A DNA stretch of 64,000 bases from Bacteroidia bacterium. GTDB lineage: Bacteria > Bacteroidota > Bacteroidia > J057. The stretch lies in assembly GCA_030430205.1 (NCBI GenBank), contig JAUIGE010000014.1, positions 104,341-168,340 of the forward strand, given 5' to 3'. A model generated the notes under the pieces. That model had not been told where the DNA came from. It saw only the letters and a program-made list of their open reading frames with translations, and ran no database searches. A program made the position numbers and the translations under genes. Positions 27,601 to 36,066 of the stretch are shown here, piece after piece (the first letter of the stretch is position 1; each line of letters opens with the position of its first letter).

Positions 27601-30024
27601 AGCAAAATAAGTATTGGAGGCGGTGGCAAAAGGAATTTTTAGGGTATCCCCTCTTCCCACTTCATATCCGTTTTTATTGTACCAATGGACATTCCCGGCA
27701 GCTTGAGCGATTAATTCTGTTGCTTGGCCACAAAAGCTGCTTATTGTATCTCCCTGTATCACAGGACTTTCTCTTTCATTTACTTTTACGTCTACCTGAA
27801 CAGAAGCACTTTTGCATACGGTAGTCACCCGCCAGTCAAAAAAGTAGGAATACCTTGCTCTCCAGGCGGTATTTCCAGTAATGTCTATTAATCCAGGTAG
27901 TGAATAAGGAAAATTTACGCTGGTTTCGGTTCGACTTAATCCTAAATTGCTTCCTGACAGGGAATATTCTCCTGGGGGTAATTCTATATTCAAAGGAAGA
28001 CGTTGTGTTCCTGATCCTGTGTTTGAAAAAACATAAAATGAAAATGTCTTTAGGGTATCTCCAAATAATTCTTTCAAATAAAAAGTTCTGGTTCTGGTCC
28101 CTGAGGGACGCACAAGCACAGATTTGATCAGCACATCTTTATGAACAGTAAAGATTAATCCTTCATTATCATTGGAGGAAAATCCAATTGAATTTACATG
28201 GCCCACCTGAATTTCGGGTCGCTCATATTCCGCAGTTACAAAATAGCTTTTGTCCTCAGAAACGGAAGGCAGGTTCAACTCCTTTCCTATATGCACCAGA
28301 GAACTATCTTGTTGATCATACCAATGTACAGATTCTGGAGATGTAGCAATGAAATGCGTGCTGTCGCCGCAAAACAAGGTATCAGCAAACTTATTTAATA
28401 CGGGAGGATCAAGTCCTTCAACCTGAAAGCGCACACTATCCAGCTCACTTTCGCAGAGAGCCCTTAGCCGCCAATCATAGTAGAAATTGTAGTTGCCGTT
28501 CCCCTGACTGGATTTGTTGATGGAAATCAAATTGTTAATCCTGTAAGGATAATCTACTGGCACATTTACATTTCTGTATAGTTCCTGATTTGCCCCAGAT
28601 ATTGTATAGGTGCCAGGCATCAATTTAATATCCAAATCAATTCTTTCAGGCCCGGCAGATACATAATAGTTTATGGTCTTCAATAGATTGTTTCCCCTCT
28701 TTACCAGAAAAGATCGACCGAATGACCTGGACGCATAAACCCAAAAGGACTGGAGTTCGATAGGGGCAAAAACTTCAAATTCTATGGATGTATAGAAATT
28801 GCCGCCAAATATACTTTTCCCCCCAAGAGAATCAGGATGCCTCGGCCCCAAACGAAATACGGGAGACTCATAGCTGTTTTTTGCAAAAAAAGTCTCAGAA
28901 CTATCTATAAAAGGAAGATATAAACTGTCTCCCGTAGAGATTTGGACTCCTGATCGATCAAACCACCTGATTTCATAAGCCGAGTCAGCAGATGCCCTAA
29001 TGAGTCCCTCATATCCACAATCCACCACCACTGTATCCGATGAAAAAACAGGCTTGGGAATCTCCTCAACAACAATATCTACCTGCGCAAAAGGACTTTG
29101 GCAATAAGGAGCAATCTCCCAATCATAGAAAAAATAGTAATCCGTAACCACACCGCGAGGCTTGGTGATCGTGAGATAATCTGTGAGTTCATAGGGATAG
29201 GCAGCTGGATTTCCCGAACCCACTGAATTGCTGTATAAATCCAATCCAGTCCCTACCAGTTGATAATTGCCAGGTAACAACTTCAGGTCCAGGGGAACCC
29301 GTTGAGCGCCAGCAAAGATATATATCTCTATGATCTTTAGGGTTACCCCAAATGTATCCCGAAGTTCAATTCGCCTCAGGCCTGATGAGTTTGCATAAAC
29401 CAGTACGGACTTCAACACAATCGGCCTGTAGACATCAAATTGAAGGCCTCTGGTGGCATTGGAATAGGCTCCATACGGCCCAATGGTTGTATCTGCCGCA
29501 GGACCCACTTTTTGAGATGGGCCTAACTCTTCAGAGCTTACTTTATAGCTCACATTTGAAGACAAAATAGGAATATGCAGACTATCCCCTCTTGCCACTT
29601 CCTGATTCGCAAAATCATACCATACCAGCTCATGTAATCCAGAAGCCCTAAGTGTTGTCCCTCTTCCACAGAGCACCGTATCGCGTGTCTTAGCCAGCAC
29701 AGGCGCAGGAAGTGACGGCAGGGTAACGATATAATCCTCCTTCACTACCGTATCTGTCCCTGCGGGTCCATACGCAATCAACCTTATCGTAAAGGTATCC
29801 ACAGTGGCATACAGGTGGATAGGGTCTGGGAAAAAGCTGCTATTCCCATCCCCAAAGTCCCAAAGCCAGGCGGTATCGCCTTGTGATAGATTTTGGAAGG
29901 TGACTTCATAAGGGGGATTGCAATTTTCGCGTGGGTAGGCAAAAAAATCTGCCGTCACCTGGCTGAATACAGGCAGACATGCCAGCCAGCTGAGTAATAG
30001 GAGAAGGGTACATTTAGGGTTCAT
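24661..30024 (-). CDS. giant T9SS protein: PKD domain, seven repeated modules, PKD domain, sorting domain
   Basis: 1787 residues. Signal peptide to about residue 22. A PKD domain follows (FQNLSQGDTAWLWDFGDGNS). Then come seven units of about 215 residues, each with (a) a Cys-containing Ig-like half ending in a 'W(Y/F)D..G..v..GDSL.IP' segment and (b) a jelly-roll-like half with 'G..F.v...i.l.SV.VYA', 'P.G..R..LD..L.pG.Y.l.G..L.LYR', 'YPY.i..l.sIt', then FFYDWE and a Cys. A second PKD (WLWDFGDGDSSFLPNPIHIY) is at about 1625-1700. A T9SS type A sorting domain closes the protein (FRLFPNPGNGHFIVEAR ... KGTYMVLLWVDG). It is probably a large outer-surface protein binding polymer or cells. Its upstream region is a decayed Rpn gene. 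Confidence 0.85.
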   Translation of the reverse strand: MNPKCTLLLLLSWLACLPVFSQVTADFFAYPRENCNPPYEVTFQNLSQGDTAWLWDFGDGNSSFFPDPIHLYATVDTFTIRLIAYGPAGTDTVVKEDYIVTLPSLPAPVLAKTRDTVLCGRGTTLRASGLHELVWYDFANQEVARGDSLHIPILSSNVSYKVSSEELGPSQKVGPAADTTIGPYGAYSNATRGLQFDVYRPIVLKSVLVYANSSGLRRIELRDTFGVTLKIIEIYIFAGAQRVPLDLKLLPGNYQLVGTGLDLYSNSVGSGNPAAYPYELTDYLTITKPRGVVTDYYFFYDWEIAPYCQSPFAQVDIVVEEIPKPVFSSDTVVVDCGYEGLIRASADSAYEIRWFDRSGVQISTGDSLYLPFIDSSETFFAKNSYESPVFRLGPRHPDSLGGKSIFGGNFYTSIEFEVFAPIELQSFWVYASRSFGRSFLVKRGNNLLKTINYYVSAGPERIDLDIKLMPGTYTISGANQELYRNVNVPVDYPYRINNLISINKSSQGNGNYNFYYDWRLRALCESELDSVRFQVEGLDPPVLNKFADTLFCGDSTHFIATSPESVHWYDQQDSSLVHIGKELNLPSVSEDKSYFVTAEYERPEIQVGHVNSIGFSSNDNEGLIFTVHKDVLIKSVLVRPSGTRTRTFYLKELFGDTLKTFSFYVFSNTGSGTQRLPLNIELPPGEYSLSGSNLGLSRTETSVNFPYSLPGLIDITGNTAWRARYSYFFDWRVTTVCKSASVQVDVKVNERESPVIQGDTISSFCGQATELIAQAAGNVHWYNKNGYEVGRGDTLKIPFATASNTYFARQKVNNQYFRLGLASPGSTGFRTHYNTADERGIAFTAYTDIILRSVLVDTDSGRIRHLVIRKADGTIYQMRDVFIPMGVSRIKLDVMLPRGSYFIGGTLLDLYGGYADLDPIVRYPYPYMIQEIASIDAAVVYTSPYSYLRYGVFYHFFDWEIETLCASEADSVYLQVDPFTAKPTVTPASFTLDCADSVLCYATGREVLWFDQQGNVISDKDTLIRDRVASPTTFYCQNIVESPSVFDGLRYNSSWDGGFLRTNGYTYLNFDVLADVNLLSFYAYADNAGMRTIFLNDSSGLPLDTFEIFFPAGRNRIPLDIQFSAGSYQIGGANLGLAFHDQEVRYPYDIGGLISITGNSADSAAYYFFFEWEVRTSCISDPVAVPVNFMPVPPPIPVQDTLQLMCNAIDTLLASGRDQVLWYDQNAHLITQGDSLFIRSLQDSTTFFAVNQTADRIFQGGPPDSTAGMYSLSSQNGLIFDVHQDVSLRSVKVYAQSAGNRLFEYRDALGNVIDSLTVFVPVGESRVYLDFLLQVGNDFELAVNGWVDLYRDTAHANYPYTIGSLVSLTKAKSSQPLAHYNYFYDWEVGDYGCQSVAVPVFVEVAPFVSMTTISGTDSICYEQQATFSSSTTSGKWLDPKGNLLAISDSLKTFSLTSGGGYAFIGESDELTQSLGPQHVNVLGTGALDSTSSDAFLHFTVDAPLRLNSVSVQTDTAGIREIVLLDGKGSLLQSMQKFIPADTSRLYLGLELQPGNYAIGGDSLYLYRNDSGASYPYLIPGLISITGTNKDSSAYYYFYDWEVQDIPCQGDTVYFDLEVLPQILPAFTFSQIHDSLIFTNSSTPTNANWLWDFGDGDSSFLPNPIHIYADTGHFVVTLTVSNGLCEQQFADSVYIPGSSDGVDKLLLSSFRLFPNPGNGHFIVEARAEGIREMKVEVYDLQGRVLYQSAQERTTHFREEVDLGEVAKGTYMVLLWVDGARIARLYVRQ

Positions 30025-30035
30025 AGGAATGGAGG

Positions 30036-30500
30036 TTGGAGGTTACAGCGCTTCTATCTCTGATTGGGAGAGAGAGGTATATTTTGCAATATCCATCCTC
30101 ATATCCCTCTTCAAAATATGTATCCATAGAGCTTTTTAAGTCACGGTAATCCTTCAAACTATAGGCATATTTTTTTCTTTCATCAAAGGTAAAATACATC
30201 ATGCACATGGTATAAACTCCATTCAAAGCGTGAAAACCACTTTTTTAGCACTTCTCAAAGCCCCAAAGGGCGACATACATGATACTTCGCCCTTGCAGGG
30301 CTTTCACGGTTTATTGGGAGGTTGACTACCATAGGGCTTCGCCCTATGTTGATATATATCGCCCCTTCAGGGCTTGTTTGCCGCATTTCCATGCTTAACT
30401 CGAAAGGTTAATTTTTTACCATTAAATCTTTATTGACTTCCTCGCCAAAGATTTTCTTAAAACCAAAGTCTGTGAATAAATTGATATATCTTTCGGACAT
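30036..30500 (-). pseudogene. decayed Rpn/PDDEXK_2 gene
   Basis: The start region (30420-30500, the family N-terminus including FTDFGFKKIFGEEVN) is nearly identical in DNA to the intact gene at 21297-21378. The 3' parts (30036-30090, 30091-30164, 30165-30220) match the end, the acidic tail and the YTIGIMDFTFDERK region of the same gene, with two internal deletions. Between the N-terminal part and the rest is a palindromic cluster (30228-30419). The original stop codon is still present, 12 bases before the start of the giant T9SS gene. Confidence 0.8.
30228..30419. repeat. REP-like palindrome cluster inside the Rpn relic
   Basis: Contains AAAGCCCCAAAGGGCG, CGCCCTTGCAGGGCTTT, ATAGGGCTTCGCCCTAT and ATCGCCCCTTCAGGGCTTG. 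Several hairpins can form. The GGGCTTCGCCC unit recurs in the element at 51269-51539. There is no ORF of note. Confidence 0.65.
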
Positions 30501-30579
30501 AAAGCAGTCGTTTTCTCTTTCAAAAATAAGTAAAAATCAGTTAAAAAGTGCTCATTACAGTCTTTAGCATCTTTATCCC

Positions 30580-31497
30580 ATGAAATACCTGATCTCCATC
30601 GTAGGCCCTACCGGCGTAGGCAAAACAAGCCTTTCTATCTATCTGGCCAAAAAGTATGGGGCAGATATTATCAGCAGCGATTCGCGGCAGATGTACCGCT
30701 ATATGGACATAGGCACTGCCAAGCCGAATCAAAAAGTGTTGGATGCTTTTCCGCATCATTTTATCAATATCATGGACCCGGATGAGGACTACAGTGCAGG
30801 CAGGTTTGAGGAGGATGCGGAGAAATTGCTGAAGGAGATTTTTGAGAAAAAGGATGTTGCGGTTGTCGTCGGCGGCTCGACGCTCTATATCTCTGCCCTG
30901 TGGCATGGATTCGATGAAATGCCCAAAGTGCCTGCGGAAATCAGGGAAGGACTCAACCAGGAACTGGAGGAAAAAGGGCTGGAAGAGATGGTGAAGGAGT
31001 TGTACGAAGTAGATCCGGATACACATTTTTTGGTGGACAAAAAGAACCCCATGCGTGTGTTGCGTGCCCTGGAAGTCTACCGTGCAACGGGCAAGCCTAT
31101 TTCCTTTTACAGAAAAGGAGAAAAGAAAAAAGAAACCTACTATAGGCACATCAAAATCGGTCTCAAACTGGACCGCAATATCCTCTACAACCGCATCAAC
31201 CACCGCGTGGAGCAAATGGCCCAAAAAGGCCTGGCAGAGGAAGTCCGCAAACTGCTCGCCATGGGCTACGGCCCACAGCACAATGCCATGCAATCCATCG
31301 GCTACCGCGAGATGATCCCTTTTGTCAAAGGGAAAACCAACTTCTACTCAGCTGTCAAGCTGATCCAGCGCAACAGCCGCCGCTACGCCAAGCGGCAATT
31401 TAACTGGTACAGACGCTTTCCCGACATCACCTGGTTTGAGGCAGGGAAGGAGAATGAGGAGGAGATTGGCAGATGGATAGATTTGCGAATCTCTTAA
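30580..31497 (+). CDS. miaA: tRNA dimethylallyltransferase
   Basis: 305 residues, normal length. It adds a dimethylallyl group to A37 of tRNAs reading UNN codons, in the cytoplasm. The P-loop GPTGVGKTS (residues 9-17), the substrate loop SSDSRQMYRYMDIGTAKP, VVVGGSTLYISAL and NPMRVLRALEVYRATGKP are all present, as is QSIGYREM near the tRNA-binding part. It stands alone: upstream is the Rpn relic, and downstream the coiled-coil gene is convergent with 5 bases between the stops. Confidence 0.95.
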   Translation: MKYLISIVGPTGVGKTSLSIYLAKKYGADIISSDSRQMYRYMDIGTAKPNQKVLDAFPHHFINIMDPDEDYSAGRFEEDAEKLLKEIFEKKDVAVVVGGSTLYISALWHGFDEMPKVPAEIREGLNQELEEKGLEEMVKELYEVDPDTHFLVDKKNPMRVLRALEVYRATGKPISFYRKGEKKKETYYRHIKIGLKLDRNILYNRINHRVEQMAQKGLAEEVRKLLAMGYGPQHNAMQSIGYREMIPFVKGKTNFYSAVKLIQRNSRRYAKRQFNWYRRFPDITWFEAGKENEEEIGRWIDLRIS

Positions 31498-31502
31498 TCC
31501 TC

Positions 31503-34500
31503 TTAATTCCCCCCATTAATCTGATCGTACAGCTTCTTGTTTTCAGCTTCGAGCTGGGTGATGCGATCCTGCAGCATTTTGAGCTGGGTGTCGGCATTGG
31601 CGCTGAGGATTTTTTGCTGCTCGTCGAGCTTCTTTTGAAGGTTTTCGATTTCTGAACGCATAGTTTTTATGCGCTCGTCGTTTTCCGTGCGGGTTTTGAT
31701 TTCCTTGTCGCTGGCGGATTTCATCAGGTCTATGCGCTGTTGGCGCATATCGTCTTTGAGTTTGCTGATTTCGGTTTCCTGCTCCGCGATTTTTGCATTT
31801 GCTGTAGCCAGTTGGGTATTCAGCTCTCCGAGCTGGGAGGCGCTTCCTGCCTTGGATTTTTCCAGGTCTTTTTCCAATTTTTCTACTGTGGCAGCCAGTT
31901 TTTTATTTTCAAAATCCAGCTCATAGCGTTTTTTATCTTCTTCCTCCATGAGCTTGCGGTGCTCAATGCCCTCATCTTCCAGCTCCTTCTTCAGGCGGTT
32001 AACTTCGCTCTGTGCTTCAGCCAGGTTTTGGCTGAGCTGGCGGTTGTCTTTGCGCAGAGACACCAGCAGGGTGTCTGTATTTGCCGCAGGCTGTGTAGCG
32101 GCGGGCTGACCCGAGGTCAGCTGCTTCTGCAAGCCCATGATCTCCTGCTCCATGGAGCTGATCTCTCCATTGAGTTCCTCAATTTTTAGCTGACGGTCGC
32201 GGTTGCGGATTTCGCTTTCGCCCAACAAGCGTCGAACTTTCTCCAGCTGACTGCCGAGATCATCTTTTTCGTGTTTCAACTTCTTGAGTTCTTCTCCATC
32301 GGTCCCGGTCGATGCAGTGCTTTGCTTGTCCAGCCTGCGCTGGAGGGTTTCTTTTTCCGTTTCCAGGGCAGCTTTTTCCTGCCTGAGTTGCACTACTTCG
32401 GCCTGAAGCTCAGGCATTTTTTTATCCGTTTCGTCGATGTAGTCCTTGACGGTTTCTTTTTGACCGGCAATCTGTGCATAGAGTTTTTCATTCTCTACTT
32501 TCAGTTTGTTCATGTCTGTGCGAAGCGCATCCATCTGAGTCCTGAACGCTTCGCGTTCGTCTTTTGCATCCGACAAAAATTTGTCGGCGCGCTCTTTATT
32601 TTGCTTTGCCTGCAGCTCAGCTGCATCGAGTTGGCGCTGTGTGACAGCGGCTTCTCCGCGCAAGCCATTGATCAGCCTTGACAGGCTGTCACGCTCAGAA
32701 CGAATCTGCCTGATGGCCTCAGAATCGCCTTCGTCTTTTCCTCTCACTTCACCGACCTCTGTTGGCCAGGCTGCCAATTCTTTGCTGAGTTTGTCTACCT
32801 GCGCAGTGAGTTGCTTATTTTGGTCTTCGCTATCCTTGAGACGTATTTCCAACGGACCCAATTTTTGAGCAGAAGCTTCAGCTTTTTGTTGAGCGTCTTT
32901 TGCTGCCGCCAAATCTTTATTCAGCGTTTTTGATTGAGCCAGCAAGTCTTCAATTTGCTTTTGGGCCTTTTCCAGGTCCTTTTTGCTGGCTGCCAGTGCC
33001 TGGCTGTTTGCATCAGTCGTGCTTGAGTTTGCTTTTCTGGCTGCGGCCAGATCTGTATCCAGCTGCTTCAGCTGAGATTTGAGGTCAGCAATTTCAGCCT
33101 GAGCTTTGCTCAGTTCTGCATTTTTTGCGGCAAGTTCCTGCGTACCAGCGCTGGCTGTATTTGCCGCTTCGCGGGAGTTGCTCAGGTCCAGATTGAGTTG
33201 CTTGATCTGAGATTCAAGCCTGCTGATATCTGTTTGGGCCTGGCCCAGTTCAGTCTGTATTTTATTGATTTCTGCCTGGGCAGTGCTCAGTTCTTTTTGC
33301 TTGGCGAGCAGGGCCTGCGCATCTGCGCCGACGTTTTTGCCTGCCTGCTGGGCAGTGGCCAGGCTGGCGTTTAGGCCTTCAATTTGAGATTTCAAATTTG
33401 TGATCTCAGCCTGAGCTTTGCTCAGTTCGGCTTGTTTGGCTGCGAGTGCCTGCGCATCTGCACTGGCGCTTTTGCCTGCCTGCTGGGCAGTGGCCAGGTT
33501 TGCGTTTAGGCCTTCAATTTGAGATTTCAAATTTGTGATTTCACTTTGAGCTTTGCTCAGTTCAGCTTGTTTGGTGGCAAGCTCTTTTTGAGCTGTTTCT
33601 CCTTCCGTAGCCTTGCTGCTTAAGTCTTTCGTCAACTTGTCGACTTGTGTTTGAAGGGCGACTTTTTCCTGCTGAGAAGAAACCAGCGCGGCATCTCTTT
33701 TTGCCAATTCTGCTGTCATGCCGGCACTGCTGGCCAGTTGTGTATTGAGGTTCTGGATTTTTGCCTGAAGCTGGCTGTTTTCCTCACGGGCTTTTGCCAA
33801 TTCATTTTTCTGGTTTTCCAGCTCTACACTGGTAGATTTATTTTTTTCCAATTCCGCTTTCGCCTGGGTGGCGGCCTGCTTCAATTGCTCAATTTGCTGC
33901 TTCAAAGCATCATTGGCTGTTTTGGCAGTTGTGAGCTCATTCCGTAGGCTGCTCAGTTCTGCCTCTTGCTTTTGCACTTGTTCAGAGACCAGTTTTCCCT
34001 GTGCGATCTCGCGGCGCAGCGAGGACAGATCAGCCTTCAGGCTGAGATTTTCGGTATTGCTTTTCTCCAAATCCGCTTTAAGTTGCTCAAAGGAGGCAAG
34101 CTTTTGATTGAGATTTTTGACAGTAGTTTCAGATAACTGAAAATCTCTATTGAGCTGGCTCACCTGAGCGCTCAGGCTTTGATTTTCCTGCTCCAGTTTT
34201 TGAAGTCTTTGTCCTTCAGCCGTGGCCTGGGCTTCTTTTGAACTGAGTTGCTGGTTTATTTGGGCAATCTGATTTTGCAGATTGGTACGCTCCTTTTGCA
34301 AATTTTCAATCGTTGTTTCCAATTTGGCGGCGCGCATGTCTGCGGTTGTGTTTTTCGTTTCTGTCAATTGAAGCTGCTGCGTCAGCTGGCTTATCTCTTT
34401 GCTTTTTGCGGCCAGATCACCCTTGAGCTGGTTTACTTCCGTTTGCAGGCTTTCATTTCGCTCCTTGACACTTCCCAGTTGCTGGTTGAGTTTTTCTGTG

Positions 34501-34985
34501 CTTACAGAAGATTTTTGTTGCTCCGCCTGCATGCGGTTTTCCAATGTTTTATTGGTGGCCTGCAATTGACTCACTTCCGTACGGACCATGGTCAGTTCCT
34601 GACTGGCTTGCGCTATTTTTTGTGCATTCAGATCCCGCTGCTGCACCAGCTGCTGACTCAGGCTTTTGACCTCTGTCTGAAGTTGGGAGCTTTTGCTATT
34701 GGCCTGGCCCAATTGCTGGCTCAGGTTGTTGATTTGTTGCTGAGAGGAGCTGCGCTCGGCGCGCATTTGCTGGTTGGTGGCTTCCAGGCGCAGGCTCAGC
34801 GTGGAGATTTCATTCTGAAATTTTTTAAATTTCTCGGGTTGAGAAATCCGCAAATCCATGGAGTCTATCCATTGAGTTGTTTTTTTCAACTCGGCCCGAT
34901 ATGCCGCAACTGTGCTTTGCGCCTTACCCCAAAAAGGAATTAATCCGAAAATAATGATAAGGGTGAAAAAACGAAATACTTTCAT
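31503..34985 (-). CDS. very long exported coiled-coil protein
   Basis: 1160 residues. The signal peptide MKVFRFFTLIIIFGLIPFWG, then KAQ, is followed by an almost continuous heptad pattern rich in Q, K, E, L and A with no Pro-rich breaks up to the end (DRITQLEAENKKLYDQINGG). Near residues 470-560 there are internal repeats with LKSQIEGLNA and LATAQQAGK. No T9SS sorting domain, OmpA domain or other module is seen, so it is most likely periplasmic. Lengths like this suggest a spacer or scaffold spanning the periplasm. BLAST hits to SMC or myosin-like proteins would be due to composition. Convergent with miaA. Confidence 0.8.
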   Translation of the reverse strand: MKVFRFFTLIIIFGLIPFWGKAQSTVAAYRAELKKTTQWIDSMDLRISQPEKFKKFQNEISTLSLRLEATNQQMRAERSSSQQQINNLSQQLGQANSKSSQLQTEVKSLSQQLVQQRDLNAQKIAQASQELTMVRTEVSQLQATNKTLENRMQAEQQKSSVSTEKLNQQLGSVKERNESLQTEVNQLKGDLAAKSKEISQLTQQLQLTETKNTTADMRAAKLETTIENLQKERTNLQNQIAQINQQLSSKEAQATAEGQRLQKLEQENQSLSAQVSQLNRDFQLSETTVKNLNQKLASFEQLKADLEKSNTENLSLKADLSSLRREIAQGKLVSEQVQKQEAELSSLRNELTTAKTANDALKQQIEQLKQAATQAKAELEKNKSTSVELENQKNELAKAREENSQLQAKIQNLNTQLASSAGMTAELAKRDAALVSSQQEKVALQTQVDKLTKDLSSKATEGETAQKELATKQAELSKAQSEITNLKSQIEGLNANLATAQQAGKSASADAQALAAKQAELSKAQAEITNLKSQIEGLNASLATAQQAGKNVGADAQALLAKQKELSTAQAEINKIQTELGQAQTDISRLESQIKQLNLDLSNSREAANTASAGTQELAAKNAELSKAQAEIADLKSQLKQLDTDLAAARKANSSTTDANSQALAASKKDLEKAQKQIEDLLAQSKTLNKDLAAAKDAQQKAEASAQKLGPLEIRLKDSEDQNKQLTAQVDKLSKELAAWPTEVGEVRGKDEGDSEAIRQIRSERDSLSRLINGLRGEAAVTQRQLDAAELQAKQNKERADKFLSDAKDEREAFRTQMDALRTDMNKLKVENEKLYAQIAGQKETVKDYIDETDKKMPELQAEVVQLRQEKAALETEKETLQRRLDKQSTASTGTDGEELKKLKHEKDDLGSQLEKVRRLLGESEIRNRDRQLKIEELNGEISSMEQEIMGLQKQLTSGQPAATQPAANTDTLLVSLRKDNRQLSQNLAEAQSEVNRLKKELEDEGIEHRKLMEEEDKKRYELDFENKKLAATVEKLEKDLEKSKAGSASQLGELNTQLATANAKIAEQETEISKLKDDMRQQRIDLMKSASDKEIKTRTENDERIKTMRSEIENLQKKLDEQQKILSANADTQLKMLQDRITQLEAENKKLYDQINGGN

Positions 34986-35192
34986 AGGAGTGGAAAATAG
35001 GAGTAGAAAAATGAATTTTTGCGTGGCTATGCTCTGAGGAAAACGCTAAATTACGGTTTTTCAGTTATTTTTAATAAAGTCCTTTGTCAACATAGTGAAA
35101 ACGTTCATTCTTTAAATAAGGGAGAAGTTACATCTCTTCAAAGTGACTTTTTTACGTATCGACAGTCAAGAAGTAATATAGCTTGTCCGATT

Positions 35193-35588
35193 ATGTATAT
35201 CTATCACATTATACTCGAATTTGATCTTCCACTGGATACCTTGAAGTTTCGGACAGCTCCTGCTTTGGAAGTTCGGGAAGCGATTTGGATGGTTGACAGC
35301 TTTCCTTTCGAAGAACCCAGCTATTTTGAGCAATTTCCCGACGAGGGACCTCCTCCCCACATACTGTTTGTGAACCTGAAAAGTGACTGTTTTTTGCTTG
35401 TCACTTATGAAGGAGACGATCATTTTAGCCTTACTTGTGGAGAGGATATGGGAAAACATCAAATCATGAGTGAGCTTGAAAAGCAGGACCTCAAAGAAGC
35501 TTTAACTCTGTTCTGGTCACAGGATTATTCTTTCAAAGAATTGTGCAAAGAGCTCAGGAAAAGCACGAAAAAATATACACTTCTTTGA
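35193..35588 (+). CDS. hypothetical protein, 131 residues
   Basis: The start at 35193 is chosen because MYIYHIILEFDLPLDTLKF begins a typical soluble domain, while the 58 codons upstream in the same frame (from 35019) look like random sequence overlapping the coiled-coil gene's leader. The protein is acidic and has a FPDEGPPPHILFVNLKSDCFL strand pair and a C-terminal basic helix (FKELCKELRKSTKKY). No family is recognised. No gene partner: 478 bases to the next gene. Confidence 0.5.
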   Translation: MYIYHIILEFDLPLDTLKFRTAPALEVREAIWMVDSFPFEEPSYFEQFPDEGPPPHILFVNLKSDCFLLVTYEGDDHFSLTCGEDMGKHQIMSELEKQDLKEALTLFWSQDYSFKELCKELRKSTKKYTLL

Positions 35589-35699
35589 CATTTTGAATGG
35601 AATACATTTCCTGTTTTCCTACTTAATTTTCAGCAATACGCTCAATTACGCATTGATTTACACGTATAAATACGGAGCAAAAATATACGTTTAGCCAAC

Positions 35700-36045
35700 T
35701 TTTCGTCATCTTTTGTTAATATCTTACTTTGAGCAAAAAGCCTATTTTGATGGCACATATATTGAAATATAGCCAAAAGAAATAAGTGGGAGTAGTGACC
35801 CGCTTTTTGCTTAGACTCAATTTTAACAGCCTTGAAACAGCCCTTCAGCTAAACGCCAAAAGCATATTTTCTGTGAATTAGATCGTCCTAACTCTATTCT
35901 CCTATCCAGTTTTGATTTTAAGGATGTTACGTACGATTATTCCCATCGCAAAAACGAAAACGCATATGCGATTCCAATAATCTTTTCCGACGTGTAATCA
36001 ATCCGAAATGATACCGATTCTCCAACGAGAATCGGTATTTTTTTT
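35700..36045 (+). ncRNA. possible small RNA ending in an intrinsic terminator
   Basis: The 478-base region 35589-36066 has no credible ORF. It ends in a strong intrinsic terminator at 36011-36045. A smaller stem (ATCGCA ... TGCGAT, about 35944-35970) lies before it. The nearest gene upstream stops 420 bases earlier, which is a long 3' UTR, so a separate transcript is possible. No known RNA family (tmRNA, RNase P, SRP) was recognised. The 5' end is a guess. Confidence 0.3.
36011..36045 (+). terminator. intrinsic terminator
   Basis: Perfect 12-bp stem ATACCGATTCTC / GAGAATCGGTAT with a CAAC loop, followed by a run of Ts. It stands 21 bases before the start of the epimerase-like gene, so it isolates that gene from upstream transcription. 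Confidence 0.85.
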
Positions 36046-36066
36046 GATCTTTTGTATGTTTGACAG

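Noticed and set aside
30541..31293. 250-residue open frame on the minus strand
   Set aside because: It is the antisense shadow of miaA, whose motifs are all intact on the plus strand.
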